DNA of 64,000 bases from Maribacter polysaccharolyticus. GTDB lineage: Bacteria; Bacteroidota; Bacteroidia; Flavobacteriales; Flavobacteriaceae. The translations under genes and the position numbers were made by a program. Below, piece after piece: positions 25,878 through 35,757 of this stretch. Where the stretch lies: the NCBI RefSeq assembly GCF_028882255.1, contig NZ_JARBUY010000002.1, forward strand, positions 756,342 through 820,341, given 5' to 3'. Each line of letters starts with the position of its first letter. Positions within the stretch are counted from its first letter, which is position 1. Below the pieces are notes generated by a model. That model had not been told where the DNA came from, did not search any database, and worked only from the letters and a program-made list of their open reading frames with translations.

Positions 25878-28214
25878 ATGACTAGAGTGTTCCCCCGAAA
25901 CTTTATCGTAGTGTTACTTTTTTTAATTGTGTGTTCGGCTTGTAAGGACAAATCGAACAAGGTTTACCAAGAATCGGATATACAAATAATCCCAAAGGTA
26001 AACCAATTGGCCCTTACCTCCGGAACATTTCGATTTGATGAAAATACCAGCTTCGTGGTCTCGGAAAAGGGTCAAGAAATAGCTGCCCGGTTATTGAGGG
26101 ATAAATTTCAGGTGGCTTCCAACTGGGAGCTACAAATCGTAACGGAGGCACCACATTCAAATTATGTCCTTTTCCAAGTTGTCGATAGCTTGGAAAACGA
26201 AGCTTATAACTTAAACGTAAGTACAAGCCATATAACGATCGAAGCTTCCGACAACTCCGGGTTTTTGTACGGTATACAGAGTCTGAGGCAATTATTGCCC
26301 GTTGAGATCGAAAGCAAGACTCCTGTCGAAAACCTGAATTGGGAAATCCCTTGTTTGGAGATAATGGATGGCCCGCGATTCAAGTGGCGGGGACTGATGC
26401 TCGACTTATCGCGTCATTTCTTTGATAAGGAATATATCAAAGAAACCATAGATGCCCTGTCTTTACATAAAATGAACATATTACATCTGCATTTAGTAGA
26501 TGATCAGGGGTGGCGTATCGAGATAAAAAAGTACCCCAAATTAACCCAAATTGGGGCTTGGAGGGTAGATCAAGAACACCTTCCTTGGAATGACAGGACA
26601 ACCAACAGCCCTGAAGAAAAAGGGACTTATGGGGGATTTCTGACACAAGAAGATATAAAGGATATTGTAGCGTATGCCTCCCTAAAAGGCGTGGAAGTGG
26701 TTCCTGAAATAGAAATGCCCGCACACGTATCAAGTGCTATTGCGGCCTATCCCGGGTTGTCATGCCATGAACGGCCCATTGCCGTTCCTTCCGGGGCATT
26801 ATGGCCCATAACGGATATTTATTGTGCCGGTAAAGAAAGTACTTTTGAGTTTTTGGAAAACGTCCTTTTGGAGGTCATGGAATTGTTCCCTTCCAAGTAT
26901 ATACATATCGGGGGGGATGAGGCCACGAAAACGAACTGGGAAACATGTCCACATTGTAAAAAACGAATTGTAGCGGAAGGACTCGATAATGTGGAGGAGC
27001 TTCAAAGCTATTTCATTAAAAGGATGGAGCGGTTTATCAACTCAAAAGGAAAAAAACTCATAGGTTGGGATGAAATTCTGGAGGGGGGATTGGCCCCTGA
27101 GGCAACCGTAATGAGTTGGAGGGGTGTAAAAGGCGGTGTTGAGGCGGCAAAACACGGGAATGATGCTATAATGACTCCCGTGGGATATTGTTATTTTGAT
27201 TACTATCAAGGTCCGCCAGAGTATGAACCGGCCGCAGGGGGTTCGGTAACTACGGTGAGTAAAGTATATCAATTCGATCCCATTGTCGAAACGTTGACAG
27301 AAGAAGAAACAAAACGTGTTTTAGGGGGGCAGGCCAATGTTTGGGCAGAGCATATTCCTACGGAGGACCATTCCCAATACATGATTTTTCCGAGATTGAC
27401 GGCTTTGTCAGAAATCCTTTGGAGTCCTAAGGATTCCAGAAACTGGGAGGATTTTTCAGGGCGATTGAAACGAATGTTTGAACGCTATCGGCTTTTGGAT
27501 ATCAACTATGCCAAAAGTGCATATCTGATTACATCGGATGTAAAGACAGCCATTGAAAGCAAATCAATTTCCTTGTCGTTACATAATGAATTCCCCGATT
27601 CGGATATCAGGTTCGCTTTGGATAATGAGGTGTTGGATTCAGGTTCGACAAAGTTTACAGAACCGATAACCATTACGAAAACGACTGCTGTAAAAGCCGC
27701 TCTTTTTGAAGGTGATGATCCCGTGGGTAGGGTTTTTGAAGACACCATCAAGTTTCATAAAGGAGTGGCGGGCAAAGTTACTTACCTGACCGATTATGAT
27801 AAGAGGTATCAAGGTTCCGGTGCGTTCAATTCGGTTAATACCTTAAGGGGTACCAAGAACTTTCGCGATGGCAGATGGCAGGCGTGGTTGAATGAAAATG
27901 CCGAAATGACCATAGCTTTGGGTAATGGGGAAAACATAGGTCAGGTTGTTGTAGGAAGTATGGTAAACCAAAAAAACGGCATTTATTACCCTACTGAAAT
28001 CGAGGTGTCCGTTTCTGTTGATGGAAAAGTATTTACCCAAGTGGGCAAAGTCGAAAATCCTTATGAGGTCGATAACCGGGCTGCTTTAAAAGATTTTGTG
28101 GTCAACTTTGAAGAACAGGAAGTCAACTATGTTAAGGTGAAAGCCTCGTTTGCTGAAAAGGATAGTGATCTTGACGAGGTTTGGCTTTTTATAGATGAAG
28201 TATTGGTTAACTGA
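25878..28214 (+). CDS. GH20 beta-N-acetylhexosaminidase with CBM32-like tail, lipoprotein
   Basis: The 778-residue product has a lipobox (VCSAC, Cys22), a GH20b domain (about 35-160) and the GH20 catalytic barrel (165-520). The active site shows in LHLVDDQGWRIEIKKYPKL and IHIGGDEATKTNW with the Asp347-Glu348 pair used in substrate-assisted catalysis. The C-terminal 190 residues look like a chitobiase-C segment plus an F5/8-type (CBM32-like) domain. It should release terminal beta-GlcNAc or GalNAc from N-glycan antennae or cleave chitobiose. It differs from the shorter GH20 at 57962 by this tail. Confidence 0.94.
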   Translation: MTRVFPRNFIVVLLFLIVCSACKDKSNKVYQESDIQIIPKVNQLALTSGTFRFDENTSFVVSEKGQEIAARLLRDKFQVASNWELQIVTEAPHSNYVLFQVVDSLENEAYNLNVSTSHITIEASDNSGFLYGIQSLRQLLPVEIESKTPVENLNWEIPCLEIMDGPRFKWRGLMLDLSRHFFDKEYIKETIDALSLHKMNILHLHLVDDQGWRIEIKKYPKLTQIGAWRVDQEHLPWNDRTTNSPEEKGTYGGFLTQEDIKDIVAYASLKGVEVVPEIEMPAHVSSAIAAYPGLSCHERPIAVPSGALWPITDIYCAGKESTFEFLENVLLEVMELFPSKYIHIGGDEATKTNWETCPHCKKRIVAEGLDNVEELQSYFIKRMERFINSKGKKLIGWDEILEGGLAPEATVMSWRGVKGGVEAAKHGNDAIMTPVGYCYFDYYQGPPEYEPAAGGSVTTVSKVYQFDPIVETLTEEETKRVLGGQANVWAEHIPTEDHSQYMIFPRLTALSEILWSPKDSRNWEDFSGRLKRMFERYRLLDINYAKSAYLITSDVKTAIESKSISLSLHNEFPDSDIRFALDNEVLDSGSTKFTEPITITKTTAVKAALFEGDDPVGRVFEDTIKFHKGVAGKVTYLTDYDKRYQGSGAFNSVNTLRGTKNFRDGRWQAWLNENAEMTIALGNGENIGQVVVGSMVNQKNGIYYPTEIEVSVSVDGKVFTQVGKVENPYEVDNRAALKDFVVNFEEQEVNYVKVKASFAEKDSDLDEVWLFIDEVLVN

Positions 28215-28258
28215 TTAAAGGGGCGATAGGGATCGTGCTACACTGAAAATAGTTTAAA

Positions 28259-29440
28259 ATGAAAAAGAACTTACTGGCTTTATTTCTGATTTCATGTTCT
28301 TTGGTCACGGCACAATCGGCTTTTGAGAAGACCGTATTCAGGGATCAAAAAATAAATTATGGGAAACCTGACAGCACCAATGTAGATCCCGATGTCATCA
28401 GGTTGTTGGGGGGCAGGTTGGTCTTGAAAAAGGTGACCGTTCTAAAATTCAAAAAGGGAACCGATGTTCATTTGGAATTGAAGTTAAGGTCCAATGGGGA
28501 TAAATGGGATAAGTCCGGCTCTTGTTTCGTGATTACCGATCCGGAACAAATATCCATTCTTGATGTCGCCAAGGGGGAAGCCGAATTTCCAAGTGCTTCC
28601 TATGTAGGCACCAAGCACGGAGGGGTGCTTCCTGCTGAAAATTACCAACCGGTAGTTGAATTGTTGCGTTTTATGACCCCTTTCGGTGTTGGGCATTACA
28701 GCAATGATGAGCGTAAATATTCAAAGCCTGTTTATGTGCCCAAATGGGAAAAAGAAGTCGTATGGAACCAAGATATTTCTGAACTTGAGGATATTACTAC
28801 GGGCACTTTTTATATTGGGGTCTGGATCGATTCTTGGACGAAAACAGGATATCGGATAGATTTAAGTTTATCCTATTCGGGTCGACCTAAAAAGGGTAGG
28901 AAGGTGATGCCGTTGTTCAATGCCGTAAAATATGTAAAAGGGCAAGCTTTACCGGATTTCTTCGCCGAGGGTCCACTTGAATATGGATTGAAAGTGGGTG
29001 CTGACCTAAAAAACGTACGGCTGCATTATATTACAACGGGGCATGGCGGTCATAGCGGAGGGGATGAATTTATCAAAATAAGGAATAGCGTTTATTTTGA
29101 TAATGAATTGGTGCTTGATACCATCCCATGGCGTGATGATTGTGCTTCTTTTAGAAGGTTTAACCCAACTTCCGGTGTTTGGTTAAGGAAAGATTCCGCC
29201 TATTACAGAAATCCTGCCACTCGGGAACGTGCCATAAAGCAAATAGAAGAGCGCTTGGCTTCATCGGATTTATCCCGATCCAATTGGTGTCCCGGTTCAA
29301 AAGTGGTCCCCATTCAGGTATCTTTAGGGGATTTGAAAAAAGGGGAGCACAGGCTTAAAGTGCTTATTCCGGCCACTAAAGCGGAAAAAGGAAAGGCCAA
29401 TCACTGGCTGGTTTCCGCCTACCTCACTTATGACGACTAA
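28259..29440 (+). CDS. PNGase F-type peptide-N-glycosidase
   Basis: The 393-residue product has a signal peptide (MKKNLLALFLISCSLVTA) and the two jelly-roll halves of peptide-N4-(N-acetyl-beta-glucosaminyl)asparagine amidase F. By hand alignment to the Elizabethkingia enzyme, GDKWDKSG gives Asp84 for catalytic Asp60. GHGGHSGGDEF gives Glu270 for Glu206. VWIDSW gives Asp191 where PNGase F has Glu118, a conservative change. DLSRSNWCPG matches its DRAGWCPG. It should cut the amide bond between Asn and the first GlcNAc, freeing whole N-glycans in the periplasm or outside. It is 44 bases after GH20 and precedes a terminator. Confidence 0.88.
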   Translation: MKKNLLALFLISCSLVTAQSAFEKTVFRDQKINYGKPDSTNVDPDVIRLLGGRLVLKKVTVLKFKKGTDVHLELKLRSNGDKWDKSGSCFVITDPEQISILDVAKGEAEFPSASYVGTKHGGVLPAENYQPVVELLRFMTPFGVGHYSNDERKYSKPVYVPKWEKEVVWNQDISELEDITTGTFYIGVWIDSWTKTGYRIDLSLSYSGRPKKGRKVMPLFNAVKYVKGQALPDFFAEGPLEYGLKVGADLKNVRLHYITTGHGGHSGGDEFIKIRNSVYFDNELVLDTIPWRDDCASFRRFNPTSGVWLRKDSAYYRNPATRERAIKQIEERLASSDLSRSNWCPGSKVVPIQVSLGDLKKGEHRLKVLIPATKAEKGKANHWLVSAYLTYDD

Positions 29441-29544
29441 ATTTTTACCTCTATCTGTCCAGATTTGGTGTTGGTCGAAGTAATTACCATCCATATCTTT
29501 TTTATTATTTATTTGTTAATAGTAGATCAAGTTTGAGTTAGTTT

Positions 29545-29552
29545 TAGTTTTG
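29545..29552 (+). promoter_or_regulatory. -7 promoter element at the head of the sulfatase operon
   Basis: TAGTTTTG matches TAnnTTTG exactly and directly abuts the terminator stem beginning at 29553. Transcription from it would begin inside the first arm of the hairpin, so new transcripts would escape termination. No TTG lies at ideal spacing. Confidence 0.4.
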
Positions 29553-29586
29553 TGGGAGGGGATTATTCAATTCTCCTCCCATTTTT
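29553..29586 (+). terminator. Intrinsic terminator after the PNGase gene
   Basis: GGGAGGGGA (29554-29562) pairs with TCTCCTCCC (29572-29580) with one wobble, flanked by a T-A pair and followed by ATTTTT. It separates the N-glycan core operon from the sulfatase/fucosidase run, only 30 bases before the next ATG. Confidence 0.8.
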
Positions 29587-29615
29587 AGCGAAATAATTTA
29601 TTTAAATACGGCTTT

Positions 29616-31430
29616 ATGGTGTCTTTAAGCACGGTGGATTATATTTTAATTGCCCTTTTTTTCTCAATCACTTTATCAATAGGGATAATTCTTTCCAAAA
29701 AATCCGGGAAAAGTTCCTCTGAGTTCTTCCTTTCGGGAAGAACAATGCCTTGGTGGCTTTTGGGGGTTTCCATGGTGGCTACGACATTTTCCACGGATAC
29801 GCCCAATTTAGTGACGGATATCGTCAGGACCAATGGGGTTTCAGGGAATTGGGTCTGGTGGGCTTTTTTGATTACGGGCTTATTGACGGTGTTTGTATAC
29901 GCCAAATTGTGGCGAAAATCGAATGTGAACACCGATATCGAGTTTTATGAATTTAGATATGGGGGTAAACCCGCTACGTTTTTAAGAAAATTCAGGGCCA
30001 TATACTTGGGGGTTGTTTTCAATATCATAACCATGTCCGCCGTAACCTTGGCCGCCATTAAAATCGGCGGTATCATGCTTGGTTTGGAACCCTGGCAAAC
30101 GGTCGTCAGCGCGGGATTGATTACTGTGGTCTTTAGTGCTTTAGGAGGATTTAAAGGAGTGGTATATACCGATTTCATACTCTTTTTTGTTGCTATGGGG
30201 GGAGCCATTGGCGCTGCCTATTATTTGGTGAATTTGCCCGAAGTAGGGGGTATGGCATCACTGATGGCCAATGAAAATGTTGCGGATAAATTGACCATAT
30301 TACCCGATTTCAGCGATGCGAATGCTTTGATCACGCTTCTTGTCATTCCCTTGGCCGTACAATGGTGGAGTTCTTGGTATCCGGGAGCGGAGCCTGGTGG
30401 CGGGGGGTATATTGCACAACGTATGTTGGCGGCTAAAGATGAGAACCATGCCATAGGAGCTACATTTTTCTTTAATATAATGCACTATGCCTTGCGTCCT
30501 TGGCCATGGATCTTGGTGGCTTTGGCCTCATTGGTGGTATTTCCCGATTTAGCCAGTATAAAAGAAGCTTTTCCCAATATCGCGGATGATAAACTGGGTC
30601 ATGATTTAGCGTATTCCGCCATGCTTACTAAATTGCCGAGTGGGTTGTTGGGGTTGGTTCTGGCCTCTTTGATAGCAGCCTATATGAGTACGATTTCCAC
30701 ACAATTGAATTGGGGGTCCTCCTATATCGTTTATGATTTTTACAAGCAACAGATAAATCCAAAGGCCTCGGAAAAAAGATTGGTCGCCGTCGGTAGGTTG
30801 TCCACGGTAACCTTGATGGTATGTAGTGCACTGTTGGCATTATTGTTGCAAAATGCACTGCAGTTGTTTGAGTTGTTGTTGGTTTTTGGAGCAGGGACCG
30901 GATTGATATTCATCTTGAGGTGGTTTTGGTGGCGTATCAATGCTTGGAGTGAAATCACGGCCATGTTCGCCTCCGGTATTATATCGATCTTATTGAAATT
31001 GACCCCGCTTGGGGATTACCTGTTCAGGTCGCAAAACAGTGTTTTTGAAAGCTATTGGGAATATCCTTTCGTGGTGTTGGTAACTACGGCCATATGGCTT
31101 ACCGCAACTTTTATCGCCAAGCCCGAGAGTAAAGAGGTGTTACAAGGCTTTTACAAAAAAATACAGCCAGGGGGTCCTGGTTGGGCAAAAGTCATAGCGG
31201 AAGCCGATGCCGAAGGTGTGGTCTTGAAAGATTCGGAGGAAGCTTGGAGCGTACCGGCGGGTATTTTGGCCATGCTTTTGGGGTGTGTATTGATCTATAG
31301 CTCCATGTTCGCTACGGGATATTGGATCTATGGGGATTACAACTATGCGGTTCCGATCACCATCCTTGCCATTGTCGCGGCTTTCCTTCTAAAAAGGACT
31401 TGGAAAAAAATCAAATCAAATATTCTATAG
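29616..31430 (+). CDS. Sodium:solute symporter (SSS family), second copy
   Basis: The 604-residue inner-membrane protein is an SSS-family transporter: ILIALFFSITLSIGIILSKK, SEFFLSGRTMPWWLLGVSMV, GGFKGVVYTDFILFFVAMGG and LASLIAAYMSTISTQLNWGS. It differs clearly from the symporter at 20637 (shorter loops, distinct substrate-site helices), so a different cargo is likely. It leads the run of sulfatases and fucosidases, which makes a released monosaccharide such as fucose or xylose a reasonable guess. The ATG is 30 bases past a terminator. Confidence 0.92.
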   Translation: MVSLSTVDYILIALFFSITLSIGIILSKKSGKSSSEFFLSGRTMPWWLLGVSMVATTFSTDTPNLVTDIVRTNGVSGNWVWWAFLITGLLTVFVYAKLWRKSNVNTDIEFYEFRYGGKPATFLRKFRAIYLGVVFNIITMSAVTLAAIKIGGIMLGLEPWQTVVSAGLITVVFSALGGFKGVVYTDFILFFVAMGGAIGAAYYLVNLPEVGGMASLMANENVADKLTILPDFSDANALITLLVIPLAVQWWSSWYPGAEPGGGGYIAQRMLAAKDENHAIGATFFFNIMHYALRPWPWILVALASLVVFPDLASIKEAFPNIADDKLGHDLAYSAMLTKLPSGLLGLVLASLIAAYMSTISTQLNWGSSYIVYDFYKQQINPKASEKRLVAVGRLSTVTLMVCSALLALLLQNALQLFELLLVFGAGTGLIFILRWFWWRINAWSEITAMFASGIISILLKLTPLGDYLFRSQNSVFESYWEYPFVVLVTTAIWLTATFIAKPESKEVLQGFYKKIQPGGPGWAKVIAEADAEGVVLKDSEEAWSVPAGILAMLLGCVLIYSSMFATGYWIYGDYNYAVPITILAIVAAFLLKRTWKKIKSNIL

Positions 31431-31431
31431 C

Positions 31432-33066
31432 ATGAGAGGGTATTCCACTAAAGTTCATAATAATATGTATTCAAGAGTTGTAAGCGGTTGTTTGCTTGTA
31501 TTGTTTTTGTTGGGTTGTAAAAATGAAAAGAATGACAAAGTTGCTGAAGAGGGAATAAAGCAACCCAACATTATTTTTATCATGAGTGATGATCACGCGT
31601 ATCAAGCCATAAGTGCTTATGGGCACGGGTTGAACAATACCCCTAATATCGATAGGATAGCCAACGAGGGGGCGATTTTCAATAGCGGATTCGTAAACAA
31701 CTCCATTTGTGCCCCAAGCCGGGCGGCCATGCTCACCGGTAAACATAGTTTTGTCAATGGTAAGGTCGATAATATCCGTGCCTATGATTGGGATCAGGAG
31801 AACTTTGCCAAGACTTTGCAAAGAAACGGTTACCAAACGGCTTTGGTAGGTAAAATACATTTGGACGGTTTGCCCCAAGGCTTTGATTACTCGAACGTAC
31901 TACCGGGTCAAGGGCATTATTATGCCCCGGATTTTATAGAAAATGGGGTAAAAAAAACGTATCCGGGATATGTGACCCACGTAACCACGGATATCGCTTT
32001 GGATTGGTTGGACAATAAAAGGGAAAAGGATAGGCCTTTCCTATTGCTCTATCATCAAAAAGCACCTCATAGAACATGGATGCCGGAAGAGAAATATTTC
32101 ACCCTGTTTGATGATGAAACCTTTACACCCCCATCGAATTTCTTTGATGAATACGAAGGTAGACCGGCTGCTGCAAAACATGAGATGGGCATTTATAAGG
32201 ATATGGATGTGGTGTACGATCTGAAAATGCTCGATAAGGAAAAGGAAATCAAGACGAAGTACAGGGGCATGTTCCAAAGACAGTACAATCGGATGACCGA
32301 GGAGCAAAAAGCAGCTTGGGATGCTTATTACGACCCTATCATAAAAGAATTCAAAGCCAAAAAACCCCAAGGGAAAGACTTGGCACTTTGGAAGTATAAT
32401 AGATATATGAAAGATTACTTACGCACCATACAATCAGTGGATGACGGCGTTGGGCAAGTACTGGATTATTTAAAGGAAAATGGTTTGGAGGAGAATACGA
32501 TCGTAGTGTATACCTCAGACCAAGGGTTTTACTTAGGGGAACATGGTTGGTTCGACAAGCGCTTTATGTACGAAGAGTCTTTTAGAACGCCTATCCTGAT
32601 GAAGTACCCTAAAGAGATCAAGCCAGGTACGGTTGTTGATGGTTTGGTCCAGAATATTGACTTTGCGCCAACATTCCTGGATTATGCAGGGGTCGATATC
32701 GATGAAAGCATACAAGGGGAGTCCTTAAGGAAATTGGTAAAAGGCGAAGCCAGTGAATGGAGGGATGCCCTTTACTACACGTATTATGAATTTCCGGGAG
32801 AGCATCATGTAAAACGTCATTACGGGGTTAGAACGGATAGGTATAAGCTCATACATTTTTATTACGATTTGGATGAATGGGAACTCTATGATTTGGAAAA
32901 GGATCCTTCCGAGATGCATAATGTTTACAACGATCCGGCATATGCCGAGGTACGGGAAGAAATGCATGTGCAATTGGAAGCCATGCGGACAAAATATGGG
33001 GATAGTGATGTATTGAACCAAGAACACCTAGATCGTTTTTTAAAAGCCAAAGGCTTAAGTAAATAA
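31432..33066 (+). CDS. S1 family sulfatase, lipoprotein (1)
   Basis: The 544-residue protein has a lipoprotein signal (LFLLGC, Cys29; an ATG at 31465 is an alternative start). The S1 signature NNSICAPSRAAMLTGKHS contains Cys93 to be converted to formylglycine. PNIIFIMSDDHAYQ supplies calcium ligands, and YTSDQGFYLGEHGWFDKRFM is the usual C-side metal region. The overall pattern is closest, from memory, to sulfatases acting on 6-O-sulfated GlcNAc and related sugars; this is tentative. It starts one base after the symporter gene. It most resembles the sulfatase at 41412. Confidence 0.92.
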   Translation: MRGYSTKVHNNMYSRVVSGCLLVLFLLGCKNEKNDKVAEEGIKQPNIIFIMSDDHAYQAISAYGHGLNNTPNIDRIANEGAIFNSGFVNNSICAPSRAAMLTGKHSFVNGKVDNIRAYDWDQENFAKTLQRNGYQTALVGKIHLDGLPQGFDYSNVLPGQGHYYAPDFIENGVKKTYPGYVTHVTTDIALDWLDNKREKDRPFLLLYHQKAPHRTWMPEEKYFTLFDDETFTPPSNFFDEYEGRPAAAKHEMGIYKDMDVVYDLKMLDKEKEIKTKYRGMFQRQYNRMTEEQKAAWDAYYDPIIKEFKAKKPQGKDLALWKYNRYMKDYLRTIQSVDDGVGQVLDYLKENGLEENTIVVYTSDQGFYLGEHGWFDKRFMYEESFRTPILMKYPKEIKPGTVVDGLVQNIDFAPTFLDYAGVDIDESIQGESLRKLVKGEASEWRDALYYTYYEFPGEHHVKRHYGVRTDRYKLIHFYYDLDEWELYDLEKDPSEMHNVYNDPAYAEVREEMHVQLEAMRTKYGDSDVLNQEHLDRFLKAKGLSK

Positions 33067-33095
33067 CCAAATCACAATAGAAAATTCGCAGAAGA

Positions 33096-34175
33096 ATGAG
33101 GGCAATAAAAGAAATAATAGGAGTATTGGTGGTGTTGTTGATGGTAGCGACACTGGGTAGCTGTAAGCAAAAAGCACCGGAACAAAAGGAGTTGGTGAAC
33201 TATTTGGAAGAATCGGAAGAAGATTTTGATGAACGGATGAAATGGTTTACCGATGCCAAATACGGTATGTTCATCCATTTTGGACTTTACAGTCAGTTGG
33301 GCGGAATTTACAAGGGGAATGAGGAAGGTCGCTATGCCGAATGGATCCAAGGGAACCAGAACATTCCGTCAGAGGAATACGTAAAACTGTTGGACACCTG
33401 GAACCCTGTGGATTTTGATGCCGATAAAATCGTAAAGTTGGCCAAGGATGCCGAAATGAAGTATTTGGTGATCACTACCAAACACCATGAGGGCTTTTGT
33501 CTGTACGATTCCAAATACACCGATTTCGATATTGCGAATACGCCAATGAAAGGCAGGGATTTCGTTCAGGAATTGGCCGATGCCTGTAAAAGGGAAGGCA
33601 TCGTTTTTGGAACCTATTATAGTATTACCGATTGGCACCAAGGTTCACAATACGTGGAAGAAGGAAAAGGTTGGGGCATGATGAAAATGCATGAAGGCCA
33701 AAAAGAGAAATACGTAACCTATATGAAAAATCAAATCAAGGAATTGATCGAGAATTACGATTCCAATATCATTTGGTTTGATGGGGATTGGGTCGATTGG
33801 TGGACCGTTGAGGACGGAAATGACCTGTACCAATATATCAGGGAGTTAAAACCCAGTATCATTATCAATAACCGTGTTTCAAAACGAAAACTGTTCAAAA
33901 AGGATTTTGGGACACCGGAGCAATTCCATTTGGATTCCATTGTAAAGTATTACTGGGAGGCATGTTATACCATGAACGATTCCTGGGGGTACAAAAAGAA
34001 GGATACCTTATGGAAATCCCCTGTGGAAGTCTATGAAAAATTAAAGGACATCAATGGAAAAGGAGGGAATTTCCTGCTTAACGTAGGGCCCGATGGCAAT
34101 GGGGTCGTACCCGAGGAATCGGCAAAGATTTTGTTGGAAGTAGGGAAGATGATCAGAGAGGAAAATTCTAAATAA
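33096..34175 (+). CDS. GH29 alpha-L-fucosidase, short form, lipoprotein
   Basis: The 359-residue product has a lipobox (TLGSC, Cys23) and only the GH29 catalytic barrel, lacking the usual C-terminal beta-domain. Signatures are YGMFIHFGLYSQLGG, YLVITTKHHEGFCLYDSKYT, and IIWFDGDWVDWW with the likely nucleophile Asp229. GH29 enzymes are retaining alpha-fucosidases. It should remove fucose from the N-glycan core or antennae. The linkage cannot be assigned. The sequence is well separated from the second GH29 at 35758, so the two probably cut different linkages. Confidence 0.93.
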   Translation: MRAIKEIIGVLVVLLMVATLGSCKQKAPEQKELVNYLEESEEDFDERMKWFTDAKYGMFIHFGLYSQLGGIYKGNEEGRYAEWIQGNQNIPSEEYVKLLDTWNPVDFDADKIVKLAKDAEMKYLVITTKHHEGFCLYDSKYTDFDIANTPMKGRDFVQELADACKREGIVFGTYYSITDWHQGSQYVEEGKGWGMMKMHEGQKEKYVTYMKNQIKELIENYDSNIIWFDGDWVDWWTVEDGNDLYQYIRELKPSIIINNRVSKRKLFKKDFGTPEQFHLDSIVKYYWEACYTMNDSWGYKKKDTLWKSPVEVYEKLKDINGKGGNFLLNVGPDGNGVVPEESAKILLEVGKMIREENSK

Positions 34176-34205
34176 GATTAGCAATCAATAAACCGGGAAA
34201 TAAAA

Positions 34206-35747
34206 ATGGGGAATTTGCATAAGTATTCAATCAAGATCGTAGCTGCATTGGTAGTGGTATTGTCTTTTGGATGTAAAGAAAAGACAGTGGTGGAAAAGGA
34301 GGCGGAAAAGCCGAACATCCTCTTCCTGTTTACCGATGACCAACGTGGTGGGACCATTGGGGCCTTGGATAAATATGATGTCGAAACGCCAAATATGGAT
34401 GCCTTGGTCCAAAGGGGTACGTCTTTTACCAACTCATACATTTTAGGGGCCACAACCGCTGCCGTATGTTCCCCAAGTAGGGCCATGTTAATGACCGGAC
34501 GGCACTATTTCAATATAGAACCTAACGTATATGCTCAATTTGCTTTTAACCAGGAAGATAAAGGTAAGAGCGATAAATTAACCTTTCCGGAGTATTTTAA
34601 AGCGAATGGGTATACCACGTTCGCAACAGGAAAGCAACATAACGGTGAACCTTGGGTAGAACGTGGATTTACCAAGGTGAAATCCGCATTCTTAGGCGGA
34701 ATGACAACACATTTCGGTACTAAAGTAAAGGACTATAGCCCGGAAACAGGATGGTCCGAACCGTATAAAAATGAAGAAAAATTCAGTAGCGAGGTCTTTG
34801 CCGATGCCGCTGTGGGTTTCTTGGATACTTACGAAAACAAAGATCCCTTCTTGATGTATGTGGCCTTTACCGCACCCCACGATCCACGTACGGCCCCCAA
34901 AGAGTTTGAAGATAAGTATGCGGCAAGCGATATTGCGTTGCCCGAAAACTTTATGCCCGAACACCCTTTTGAAATTGCCGATGATAGGATAAGGGACGAA
35001 GTATTGGCCCCGTTCCCAAGAACGGAGGAAATTATCCAAAAAGAAATTTCGGACTATTATGCCATGATATCCGCTACTGATGCCCAAATCGGCAGGATCT
35101 TAAAAGCATTGGAAGCTTCTGGCAAAGCGGACAATACCATTATTGTTTTGGCAGGTGATAACGGTTTGGCATTGGGTCAACACGGTTTATTGGGTAAACA
35201 GAACGTGTACGAGCATAGTATTAGTGTCCCAATGGTTTTTTGCGGACCGAATATCCCTGAAAACCGGAAAAATGATGCTATGGTATATTTACACGATATC
35301 TTCCCGACCCTTTGTGGTTTGACCGGTCTGGAAATCCCTGAATCGGTCCAAACCGAAAATTTGGCACCTGTCTTAAAAGGTGAGTCCAATGCAGTAAGGA
35401 ACAGTATGCTTTATGCTTATAACTCTTGGCCGGGTGATTTGTTGGGCAAGAACAGAAACCACAATCCCGGAGGTGGACATAGGGCGGTTAGAAAAGGGGA
35501 TTATAAATTGATAGTAAGTGCAAAGCATGAAGTGTTCACCTATCAATTGTTCGATTTGAAAAATGACCCATGGGAGCTGGTCAATTTAAGTGAGAATGAA
35601 AATTATGCATCGGTCAAGGAGGACTTGATGAACGAATTGGAAATCCTTATCAAGGAAACCGGGGATCCGGCTAAATTGGACAAAAACGAATTCGGTTTGT
35701 TCGATAACCCGGAAGATTACAATTTCAAGAAAAATTCAAAAAAGTAA
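34206..35747 (+). CDS. S1 family sulfatase, lipoprotein (2)
   Basis: The 513-residue protein has a lipobox (LSFGC, Cys23). The signature AAVCSPSRAMLMTGRHYF places the formylglycine Cys at 88. PNILFLFTDDQRGGTIGAL and VLAGDNGLALGQHGLLGKQN are the other S1 metal-binding segments. Unlike its neighbours it has GDNG in place of SDNG/SDQG. The C-terminal HNPGGGHRAVRKGDYKLIV is typical of exo-acting sulfatases. It lies between the two GH29 genes, so it may remove sulfate that blocks a fucose; that is inference. Confidence 0.92.
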   Translation: MGNLHKYSIKIVAALVVVLSFGCKEKTVVEKEAEKPNILFLFTDDQRGGTIGALDKYDVETPNMDALVQRGTSFTNSYILGATTAAVCSPSRAMLMTGRHYFNIEPNVYAQFAFNQEDKGKSDKLTFPEYFKANGYTTFATGKQHNGEPWVERGFTKVKSAFLGGMTTHFGTKVKDYSPETGWSEPYKNEEKFSSEVFADAAVGFLDTYENKDPFLMYVAFTAPHDPRTAPKEFEDKYAASDIALPENFMPEHPFEIADDRIRDEVLAPFPRTEEIIQKEISDYYAMISATDAQIGRILKALEASGKADNTIIVLAGDNGLALGQHGLLGKQNVYEHSISVPMVFCGPNIPENRKNDAMVYLHDIFPTLCGLTGLEIPESVQTENLAPVLKGESNAVRNSMLYAYNSWPGDLLGKNRNHNPGGGHRAVRKGDYKLIVSAKHEVFTYQLFDLKNDPWELVNLSENENYASVKEDLMNELEILIKETGDPAKLDKNEFGLFDNPEDYNFKKNSKK

Positions 35748-35757
35748 AATAAAACCG

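Noticed and set aside
26911-26918. G7 run inside the GH20 active-site codons
   Set aside because: It follows from the Gly-Gly-Asp codons GGG GGG GAT and needs no special explanation.
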